DNA from: Phellopilus nigrolimitatus
Lineage: Eukaryota; Basidiomycota; Agaricomycetes; Hymenochaetales; Hymenochaetaceae
DNA length: 14,119 bases
Direction of reading: 5' to 3'
NCBI GenBank assembly: GCA_021029095.1
Contig: JAJOHG010000561.1
Span: 1-14,119 of the forward strand
Made by a program: the position numbers and the translations under genes. Positions 6,342 through 14,119 of this stretch are shown piece after piece (the stretch's first letter is position 1; each line of letters begins with the position of its first letter). Below the pieces are notes generated by a model that worked only from the letters and a program-made list of their open reading frames with translations, ran no database searches and was not told the origin of the DNA.

Positions 6342-6761
6342 ATGTTGCGAACAGGGCTTTCCAACGGCAGACCGACACGCGCTTTTACAGCGATCTCTCG
6401 ACCTCTATCCTCTTCCTCGACTTCGGATGCAGCTCCGCCAAACTCTGTGATATCCCATTCCTCGAACCAGTACTACAAAATTACTCTCCTACGTTCTGCG
6501 ATCTCCTTAGGCTCGAAAAAGAAGGGCACGCTTGTCTCGCTTGGAATTCACCGCCGATTGCAGACCGTCTATCATCCTCACTCGCCCGAATTTGCTGGAA
6601 AAATACTCGCAGTAAAGGAGCTTGTGAAGGTCGAGAATGTGTCGGAGGAAGAAGTAAAGTCAAAGACGGAGCAGAGGCAGGAGAGAAAGGCGTCTCGTGG
6701 ATTTGAGGTCGTCAGTAGTTTGAGGGATAGGGGTTCTTTCGGTGCGGGGGTTCCTTTATGA
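6342..6761 (+). CDS. MRPL33: Mitochondrial large-subunit ribosomal protein uL30m (yeast Mrpl33)
   Basis: Single-exon gene of 139 codons. Residues 1-40 (MLRTGLSNGR..., rich in Ser, Arg and Ala, with acidic residues almost absent) look like a mitochondrial presequence. Residues 44-100 form the uL30 fold: YYKITLLRSAISLG, KGTLVSLGIHRR, QTVYHPHSPEFAGKI, VKELVKVENV. This matches the yeast/bacterial L30 pattern of an N-terminal strand, a helix with a basic patch, and a closing KELV-V strand. The tail, residues 101-139, is charged and fungal-specific in length. The start is set by the only ATG; the frame upstream opens at a non-ATG codon, and the duplicate at 4516 shares the same ATG. The product belongs to the matrix-side 54S subunit. 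Its promoter abuts the cyclase pseudogene, and DPB11 follows 574 bp downstream in the same orientation. Confidence 0.9.
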   Translation: MLRTGLSNGRPTRAFTAISRPLSSSSTSDAAPPNSVISHSSNQYYKITLLRSAISLGSKKKGTLVSLGIHRRLQTVYHPHSPEFAGKILAVKELVKVENVSEEEVKSKTEQRQERKASRGFEVVSSLRDRGSFGAGVPL

Positions 6762-7266
6762 CGGAGGAGGTAAGTTTCTGTCCTCAATACTGCAGGCAAA
6801 ACGCCTCAATCTTATAGTCATAGTTTATTTAGACCCTGACCTTGGCCGCTTTTCCGTTTCCATTCGCGCCAACGAGTGTAGCGGATATACTACCTGTTCG
6901 ATAGCAGTATCGCATCGCCTGTGGGCACCGGTGTGCTCTAGCAAACAACGCCCAGCACATTCTGGTGGTACCTCTGTCCTAGCATTCGACTCTTATGAGC
7001 TGAAGGAACGTCCCTCGGAAATGAGGCTGGTGCTGGAGAGAAAATCCATCATTTGGATATTATTTTTTGCCCTGTAATCGAATTCCTTGAAGTTTGGGAT
7101 AATTGTAAGAGACAATACTTAGTTCTCGGGATGTGAATAAAAGCAAAGTATATAAGAAATGAAGAAAAGACAAAAATGGAGATGAAATATTACGTAAATG
7201 AAGCTTGACGGACCTCGCGAAAGTGCCTGCCCTAAACAGTAGTCAACTGTCCCGTCGCGCAATTCA
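6762..7266. other. Intergenic region MRPL33-DPB11
   Basis: About 500 bp. A plus-strand open stretch to 7077 overlaps the end of MRPL33 in another frame and has no recognisable similarity. A good 5' splice-like GGTAAGT lies just after the MRPL33 stop (about 6770), but the nearest CAG is only about 20 bp on, too close for an intron. The 7080-7200 part is AT-rich. I see no transposon ends here. Confidence 0.4.
7136..7141 (+). terminator. Possible polyadenylation signal AATAAA for MRPL33
   Basis: The hexamer AATAAA lies 375 bp after the MRPL33 stop in AT-rich sequence. Fungal signals are loose, so this is only a candidate. Confidence 0.25.
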
Positions 7267-7272
7267 ACGCGT
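7267..7272 (+). promoter_or_regulatory. MCB-like ACGCGT box upstream of DPB11
   Basis: ACGCGT, the MluI cell-cycle box recognised by MBF-type (Swi6/Mbp1) factors in fungi, sits 64 bp before the DPB11 ATG. Replication genes are classical G1/S targets of this site. One occurrence in a GC-moderate promoter is suggestive, not proof. Confidence 0.4.
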
Positions 7273-7335
7273 CTGTTCGTGTCTCCCGTCTTGCTCTTGT
7301 CCGTACGTCGCCCATCTTTTCAACAACACACAGCC

Positions 7336-10300
7336 ATGCGCAAGGGACATGGCTCAAGCAAGGTATGCGTGCAGTTATTGAACTCTTATCATTGTTGACA
7401 TTCTCCAAGGTTCCTGGTGTCAAACTACGACCGGCCGCACCAACCAAGTCGAGTTCGAGCTCGAATTCGAGTCTAAATTCGAGTCTGAAGCAACCTGCAT
7501 GGGTGCAGCCCTCTGTCGCCGATGATGTCGATGCCTCGGAGATCCTGAAAAGTTGCAAGAAACCTTTCGTTGGTGTCGTAGTTTGTGCTTCTGGCGTTAG
7601 CGACAAGGTATGTCTGGTTCAACATTGTGGCCAACTTCCTGTCTTCAACGATCCGCACCAGGTCAATGTATTTCAGCACGCGGTACATCTTGGCGCACAG
7701 ACATCATCGGATCTTACCGACAGAGTGACGCATCTCATCGCCGAAGCACCTGGAAGTGCGAAATACATTGTACGTCTCTTGGTTCCCGTTTTTTCATACA
7801 CACTTAATCATTATCTCACGTCTGGTTGCTCAGTATTGTGTACAGCATGGCATACCAGTCATGCAGCCATCATGGATCAATGACTCGTACGCGAAGTGGC
7901 TGAGTGGCGAAAGTGTAGGTGTAGAGTTGGTCAGTATATTTTTCTCACTTAACATGCCTTACTCTATTTACGTTTTTGCCCTACCTTTAAGAGCGTCGAT
8001 GCTCACCGCCTCCCTACCTTCAAGTCCATACACCTCTGTTTGACTGCTTTCGACGATGTCCAGAAGAGAAAGCAGATCCGCAAACTTCTCGAGAAGAATG
8101 GCGGAACCTATGTCGATGCGCTTGACAAGGGTTCGCGTTTGACGCATCTTCTGTGTGGATCGGACAGGGGCGAAAAGGCGGATGAGAGAGGCTTTACACC
8201 AAAAATGCAGTTCATTGAGAAGTCGAATAAACGCAGCACTGAGAAGGTGCATTTAGTATGGGAGGAGTGGTTCTGGGACTGCTTAGAATTCAAAGGTAAG
8301 CCCTGATGTTGCAGTCTAGTTTCTGACTTAACGATAAAAATATCAGGGCTACTCAAAGAAAAGGCTTATTTGGCCAACGGTCCTCGGCCACAACGGCAGG
8401 TTAGACGAGAAGGTGCGTCAGAACTTTGTTTGGTTTTAACATCAGAAGATAGTAAACTTAGAACTTGGCATATGCAGCCTCGCCGCTCATGGCTCCGATA
8501 TCATCAGCAGCTGAAACGCTTCGCCGGCAGGATAGCATTCCTCCGTCTTTGCCAAGCACAACTTTCGTCAACCCAGCAGATGTGGAGGAAGTCGTTTCGG
8601 TCAAGCGCTTGCCCGAAACAACAGCCCGATTATGGGAGGGTTTGCTCAAGAACAGAGGCTTCGAAATAAAGGACGGAAAACTGTTGAGGAGCCCTACAAA
8701 AGCTCAGTCTTCGAACTCGGCGTCCGTTTCTAGTTCTAAGAAGGAAAGGAGATCTCCGTCTCCTCTTTCCATCAGACAACCTCTACCTAAAGTCAAGCCA
8801 GTGAGATTGGAAGTAGATTCTGGGAGCTCTCTTTCTGCTGCATTCAAGCGCACGAAATCGTTCGCCGCAAAAGCAGCACCTTCGGAAAACCCGAGATCTT
8901 CGTCAGCTTTCCCCTCATCATTACCTTCGTCGTCAAGATTAGCAAGTACCCTTTCGTTCGCACCAGTTAAGGAGGATGGTCAAATACCAGATGGCGAGAG
9001 AAATCTCTTCGCTGGTCTTAAGTTTCGGGCTCTTGGTGACGCTGATGGGCCGAAGCTGGCCCAGGCGGTTGAACTCCGCGGAGGCCTAATATTTGAAGAG
9101 CCTGATGATGATGTGGATATCATCATTGTTCGACTTGCAAGGTGTGTGTTCTGAGAAGTCAAGTATGCCCTGTCACTGAAAGTTGCTCCAGTGGTAGTAT
9201 ATTTTATCAAAACGAACAGAGCGAGGGTCAGCGAAAGAAATACCGAACAGAATGCTGGGTTGAACAGTGTATTTTCGAAGAACGGATCTGTGCGAGCGAG
9301 GAGCATCTAGCGTTCGTTCCCCTTCGTATTCCTACTCCAATATCTGGTATGTTACGACTACCTTTATTCGATTGCTGCACACAAGATTGATGTCCTCAAG
9401 GCGCCGAAAAACTGAATTTGCATATATCCGGTCTCCTTGCGTCCGAAAAGACGCCCTCTGTTCGCCTAATCAAGGCCATCGGTGAGTACTCTGGTTTGCA
9501 TCCTACCAATGTTTTCATCCATATCTTTCTCCAGGCGGTACTGTGACTGACCAGCTGTCGCGACGAAATACTCATTTGCTATGTCCTTGTGGATTGGGCC
9601 CAAAGTTCGCAAAGGCTCAAGAGTGGCATATTCCTGTTGTTGATTTGCAGTGGCTTTATACCACTGTGAAAGCTGGAGAAGTGCAGGGTGTTTCCGACTA
9701 TCTGGTCTCTCCTGCGGCTCCTCCTGAAGAGGTTTCTGAAGGCGGGATAACAGATATCACAAACAGCGGATTTGTTCAAGGGTCTTCGAAAAACAAGATT
9801 TCCGAGAAAGGCACTGGTCATTCGCACTCTCTTGTTGAATCTCTATCCCCTCAAACCTCATGCGTAGAGGCGAATACCAACACGTCTTGGGTGACCAACG
9901 GCCTTCTATCGGAACCTGTAGATCAGCCACCACGCACATCACTACCGCCTACATCACCGCCACCTACATCGCCTTTATCGCCTCGCGAGTCGTCTACTCT
10001 ATCATTCTCTACACGTCCGTCTACTCCGTTGAAACGACGAACGGCAATAGAGACGGTTATCATAAAAGATCCGTCGCCCCCTAAAAAGCAGGCGGACCAG
10101 CTCTTGAGAATCCCATCTTCTACGACCCCATCGCCTCTGAAGATGCCAGTCGTTCGTGACGTGACCGATGCCTCTGCTTCGACTCTCAGCGAAGAAAAAG
10201 CGAATGTCTTGAAAGAGGCAATTACGACGCTGCTTGGAAAACGACAGTCCTCGGATGACAGCGTGCAAGTACAATCCGGAAGGAACGGTAAACGTACAAA

Positions 10301-10668
10301 GCCTCCGCCGAGATCTAAGGTGTGCATACCGCCTATTAAATAGGCATATTTTTGACTTTTTACCGCAGTCGAAGCAAGAGCCTTTTTCTAGGACAACCAG
10401 CAGCGATAGTCTCGCTCGGACAGGCTCAGTGACAAGCGATTATCCTTTGTTCGGTTTGGATTCGAAGATGCCATCCATCGACGCCGAAGACACCGACGAA
10501 AGCATGCGAGTAACGTACGAAGATCCCAGTCAACAGGACGAGAAAAGGAGGTTGCTCGAGTTAATCAACAACCCGCCAGCTGAACCGGAACGTGAAGAAA
10601 AGGTTATCCCCGCTAGGAGGAAGCCAAGGAATCTTGTGCGTCGATCTTCGAGAGTGGCTGGATTTTAG
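7336..10668 (+). CDS. DPB11: Four-BRCT DNA replication/checkpoint scaffold, Dpb11/Rad4(Cut5)/TopBP1 family
   Basis: Eleven exons: 7336-7362, 7410-7607, 7662-7769, 7834-7929, 7992-8295, 8347-8412, 8478-9141, 9192-9346, 9401-9481, 9535-10319 and 10369-10668. All phases agree, giving 927 residues. BRCT1 (about 58-138) has KPFVGVVVCASG, DRVTHLIAE and PSWINDSYAKWL. BRCT2 (about 150-250) has RLPTFKSIHLCLTAF, KNGGTYV, SRLTHLLCG and VHLVWEEWFWDCLE. After a Ser/Pro-rich linker come BRCT3 (about 440-540: NLFAGLKFRALG, KKYRTECWVEQCIFEERIC) and BRCT4 (about 540-625: LHISGLLASEK, IGGTVTDQLSRRNTHLLCP, WLYTTVKAGEV). The long disordered tail ends with the conserved MRVTYEDPSQQDEKRRLLEL. Dpb11/TopBP1 binds CDK-phosphorylated Sld3 and Sld2 and activates ATR/Mec1 kinase in the nucleus. 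The exon 4 donor may instead be 7915, which removes five residues. Exon 1 is tiny and an alternative in-frame ATG lies inside intron 1. Confidence 0.9.
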
Positions 10669-10926
10669 CAGAACAGTTCCTCGCATTTACACTTAATTGG
10701 CTATTCTATTCGATACATTTGGAACATTACAAAGCGTTCTTATCGTGCACATATTCCTTAGAACTCATGTATGTATTATATATGTGCGGAGAAGATATCA
10801 AAGAATTGTGATGTTGTATTTCAGCGATGACATTACTGATCATGACATTGTAAGGCAAGAACATGACCGTGTTTGGCTGGCGACCTGTCGCGTGCGCGAC
10901 TTCACTGAGTACTCACTCATCCCGCG
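10669..10926. promoter_or_regulatory. DPB11-PPE1 intergenic region
   Basis: 258 bp that must hold the DPB11 3' end and the PPE1 promoter. The first half is AT-rich (TATGTATTATATATGTG near 10770). The proximal part near 10880-10905 contains the GC-rich inverted pair GTCGCG/CGCGAC. No canonical TATA or CCAAT placement stands out. Confidence 0.35.
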
Positions 10927-12482
10927 ATGTCTGACTTGTATCGTTCGGCGATAAGTGCGAGACTGGACAAACTGCCTCAATTGCCCACCATTGCCCCATA
11001 TGCGGCTGAAGATGAAGACGAGGAAGGAGAAGAGAACGATTCTCTCGGATCTCTGCCCTCCATGCCTCCCCCTCGAAGGTAAATTGCATGAGCTTGTTTC
11101 ATAGAGCACAACGAGCTAATGGAAGCAGTTCGGTTCAGTCGCTAGGGACGCGACAAAGGCGTGAACCCAACCCAGATTATGCCCCCATTTCTGCAGAGGG
11201 CTATTTCGACCAAGCGGTAGAAGTGGCCGTCCCATCCTCAGGGCTCAGCTTTCGTGTCTACTACTCCCCGCCTACCGTTTCGGATATCGCAAAGGGGACA
11301 GTCATGGTCTGCCATCATGGCGCGGGCTATTCTGGACTAAGCTTCGCCTGCTTTGCGAAAGAAATAAAGACCATGGCGAATGGCGAGTGTGGCGTCCTGG
11401 CGTTGGATGCAAGGAGACATGGTACGGACTTTATGGACTTCACTACCCTTCTTGTTTTATTAAATCAATGAACTATAGGAAAGACAAAGCCAATTGATGA
11501 CACGACATCCGACGAGGACCTGTCCATCGACGTCCTTTCAAAGGACGCATACAGTCTGATCACGACGCTGTTTCCCTCTGTAACGGAATCGCCATCGTTC
11601 TTGGTATAAATTATTATTCCGGTTCTTCACCATTATGCTACGTTCCTCCTAACTGCTCAAAGCTTGTAGGTCATAGCATGGGTGGCTCCGTGCTGGTTCG
11701 GACGTGCGGTTTGCTCCAAGAGAGAAAATATCGCGTCACTGGCGTTGCTGTCCTCGAGGCAGTGGAAGGTATTTCACTTTATGTTTCTTCTCATACTGGC
11801 TTGTTCCTTACATTTACAATACAGGCTTCGCCATAGAAGCTCTCCCGCACATGAACAAACTGCTGGACAGCCGTCCAGTCGCATTCGACAGCATCGAAGA
11901 GGCTATTGAATGGCAGTAAGTCGACAGAAATCCACTACGTCGATATTATTGATAGCAACGATGGCTGCTTAGTGTCTCGAATCAAACTGTCCGGAACTCT
12001 TTGTCCGCTCGCATATCCGTCCCTTCGCTTTTCGTTCCGTCAGAGCCGTTAACTGATCATGAGCCGGCTTTCAAATGGCGAACATCACTGCGCTCTACCG
12101 CACCATACTGGGAGAGTACGTGAACAGCAGTCATTCACCCTTCGTTATTTATCCATATTCATGTTTCCAGGCTGGTTTTCGGGCCTGTCGAGTAGATTCC
12201 TGGCCGTGCGTGCGGCGCGGCTTTTGGTCCTGGCAGGGACAGACAGGCTCGACAAGGAGCTCATGATCGGACAGATGCAAGGGAAATTCCAATTGATGGT
12301 CGTCCCTGACACCGGGCATATGATTCACGAGGTTGGTCAAGCTCCGTTCTTACAAGGAGATAACTGTTCATAAAGCGTTTTGTTCATAGGACAACCCGGT
12401 AAGACTGGCCGAGATACTCGTTGAGTTCTGGAGGCGCAATGAGCGCGTCGTGGCAGGTGTAAAGAAGGTCGGTGAGCTATAG
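10927..12482 (+). CDS. PPE1: Protein phosphatase methylesterase 1 (PP2A demethylase), alpha/beta hydrolase
   Basis: Eight exons: 10927-11078, 11129-11421, 11479-11603, 11663-11768, 11825-11915, 11973-12115, 12171-12331 and 12390-12482. They give 387 residues, close to the 386 of human PME-1. The acidic N-terminus ([11 protein letters not shown]) precedes the hydrolase fold: [31 protein letters not shown], the nucleophile elbow LVGHSMGG with Ser195, an EAIEWHV segment, [20 protein letters not shown], and the histidine motif DTGHMIHED with His353. Family enzymes remove the methyl ester from the C-terminal leucine of the PP2A catalytic subunit. The acid of the triad, usually Asp in a VLDVVEG-type motif, reads Glu222 (VLEAVEG). 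Intron 3 must end at an AAG acceptor (11662) to keep GHSMG in frame. The gene converges with RIX7. Confidence 0.93.
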
Positions 12483-12571
12483 ACTGTCTGCTATACAGGA
12501 AGAATACGGAATTATGTGAATAGTTAAGAGTACTACATGTATATATTTCACAACCCATCTCCGCACCCACA
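12483..12571. other. 89-bp convergent gap between PPE1 and RIX7 stop codons
   Basis: The two genes point towards each other with only 89 bp between stops. The gap is AT-rich in the middle (GAATTATGTGAATAGTTAAG, TACATGTATATATTT), suitable for bidirectional 3'-end formation. Overlapping 3' UTRs are likely. Confidence 0.4.
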
Positions 12572-14119
12572 TCACGTAGGCATCGTAGCAGCTCGCCCGT
12601 CCTCAGGTTCATTATCCTTCGTGAATCTCAACGACATGCCAGCGAACTTGCTCCGCAACGCCGAGTATTTCCTTCGCTGGGCCACAGATACACTTGGCCC
12701 GAGTTTGTCAAGCGCCGCCTCGAAGTCGTCCGGAGTCACGCGCACATCGGCAAGATCCTTCCCTTCATTTTCCCCTTCCTCTGCCAGGTCGAATGCCCCA
12801 AGGGCGCGTCGGAGGGCAATTACACCGGCCTCGCGCACCAATGCTGAAAGGTCCGCGCCGCTAAAGCCCTCGCCACGCTCACGCACGAGCACCTCAATGC
12901 GCTCCCGGATGTGCGTGTCTCCGCTGCCGAGAACATCGCCGAGCGGGACACCTCGTGTGACGGTGCGAATGATCTCGGCGCGCTCGTCGGCGGATGGCAG
13001 GTCGACGTAGAGTAGCTTGTCAAGCCGCCCTGGGCGGCACATGGCGGGGTCAATCATGTCCGGTCGGTTCGTCGCCGCAATGACATACACGCCCCGCCGC
13101 TCATCGAGCCCATCAAGCTCTGTGAGCAGCATATTCACCATACGTGCGGATGATTCCGACTGAATTAGTAAAATGAGTATTCGTCGATGATCAAGATATA
13201 AGGAGTGTACACACGAGGCTGTCGTCCCGCCGCGGTACGAGCGCGTCAAGCTCGTCAAAGAAAATTACACAAGGCGACGATGCGCGTGCGCGCGTAAATA
13301 CTTGCCTAACCGCCCTTTCACTTTCACCAACGTACTAAGGAAGCAAGCTTTAAGCGGAGGACGAAGGCACGCATGTTATTGCGATAACAGACCTTGTTGA
13401 GTAACTCTGGCCCTTTCACGCTAATAAAGTTCGCTCGCGACTCATTTGCGACAGCTTTCGCAAGAAGCGTCTTCCCACACCCGGGAGGGCCCCATAGCAG
13501 AACACCGCACGGTGCTGATATACCCACGCGCCTAAACATTTCTGGGTGTCGTATCGGCTGCACAATGGCCATATGCAGCTCCTCCCGGATTGTATGTAAA
13601 GCACCAATATCTGCCCAAGTCACATCAGGCACTGTCGTAAACCCTTCTCGTCTCGACGATGGCTGCACATGTTTAAGCGCCTGTAAAAAGTCCGAAAAGG
13701 AGATAAAAAGTGGAGCCAACTGTGATTCCGTTAGGGGGCTGGGATGCGCGACAAGGAAATGCACGATGGAGTTTGATTGTAGGGTGTGAGGGAGGTTTGT
13801 GAAAATTGGCGGCATTGCCTTCGATGGCAATGGCTCCCCTGAGATTGGATCAGGTGGTATACCTGCAACTGTCGACTCAGATGCATCGACCGCCATGCTA
13901 TCTTCGCTTTGAGTTGTAGGCTCGTTTTCCAAGAGGGAAACCGCACTCTCCGAAAGCTGTTGAAAGATGCGCTTCACAGCGACGACGCCTGCCGCACCTG
14001 TGATTGCGGCCAGGTCGGCTCCTACGTAACCCGGAGTCGCGTTCGCCAGAGCTTGGAAGTTGAAACTACCCTCTAATCGCAATTCGAACAGAGCACGCGC
14101 ATATCCTGTGAGTATTATG
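12572..14119 (-). CDS. RIX7: Ribosome-biogenesis AAA ATPase Rix7/NVL, C-terminal half (partial, runs off the right edge)
   Basis: Minus-strand exons are 13393-14105 (5' part beyond the window), 13215-13334 and 12572-13159. A CAG acceptor at 14106-14108 probably starts a further intron. The visible part begins with the end of the first AAA module ([18 protein letters not shown]). An acidic Ser/Thr linker follows, then the second AAA domain: VTWADIGAL, Walker A GPPGCGKT (13468-13491), the pore-loop segment [18 protein letters not shown], Walker [11 protein letters not shown] (13248-13268), [13 protein letters not shown] and the arginine-finger stretch [12 protein letters not shown]. The small lid [15 protein letters not shown] follows and the tail is about 80 residues. 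All nucleotide-handling residues are intact. In yeast, nuclear Rix7 unfolds Nsa1 to release it from pre-60S particles. The first AAA core and N-terminal domain are not in view. Confidence 0.92.

Noticed and set aside
6742..7077. 111-codon open frame downstream of MRPL33
   Set aside because: No ATG at its beginning, partly overlaps MRPL33, and contains no recognisable domain.
9923..10327. 134-codon minus-strand frame opposite DPB11
   Set aside because: Shadow of the low-complexity Ser/Pro/Thr coding region; no independent evidence.
13394..13789. 131-codon plus-strand frame opposite RIX7
   Set aside because: Antisense shadow of the AAA domain coding sequence.
6342..14119. A coordinated gene cluster or new defence/biosynthetic system
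   Set aside because: The genes are conserved housekeeping genes with unrelated roles and mixed orientation; proximity alone does not support a joint system.

Overview
The window reads as nuclear DNA of a filamentous basidiomycete, probably an Agaricomycete. The reasons are short introns (47-65 nt, GT..AG, phase-consistent), protein sequences of mushroom type, and intergenic DNA packed with small non-autonomous transposons. I can place it no lower than that from sequence alone.

Left part (1 to about 4000) is a transposon-rich interval. The 5' end of an arrestin-like gene leaves the window at the left edge on the minus strand (1-142). Next comes an element with 43-bp terminal inverted repeats (207-944), itself carrying a hAT-type MITE with a perfect 8-bp target duplication (543-883). 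A solo LTR with a perfect 5-bp duplication follows (1075-1870), then two copies of a foldback, CACTG-ended MITE (1883-2305 and 2567-3752). The second copy is split by a TA-flanked, Tc1/mariner/pogo-like element (2908-3666).

Middle part (about 4000 to 6250) holds RNA-derived and gene-derived debris. There is a tRNA-Trp(CCA)-like sequence with an 11-nt intron (4005-4087) and a decayed relative 260 bp downstream. A duplicated promoter plus first codons of the neighbouring mitochondrial ribosomal gene is joined to a leucine-rich-repeat piece of a fungal adenylate cyclase (4426-4781). A frameshifted, internally deleted adenylate-cyclase pseudogene lies on the minus strand (5152-5986).

Right part (6342 to 14119) is a compact housekeeping block. 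It contains the mitochondrial ribosomal protein uL30m (MRPL33, 6342-6761), a four-BRCT replication-initiation/checkpoint scaffold of the Dpb11/Rad4/TopBP1 family (11 exons, 7336-10668), protein phosphatase methylesterase PPE1 (8 exons, 10927-12482) and, converging on PPE1 with an 89-bp gap, the C-terminal half of the ribosome-biogenesis AAA ATPase RIX7/NVL (12572 to the right edge). They share general growth roles (mitochondrial translation, DNA replication, PP2A control, 60S maturation) but form no evident pathway.

I found no convincing new multi-gene system. The items most worth a second look are the promoter/presequence-capture chimera, the mosaic adenylate-cyclase relic, the tRNA-Trp/SINE pair, the nested transposon stratigraphy, and an apparent Asp-to-Glu change in the PPE1 catalytic triad.
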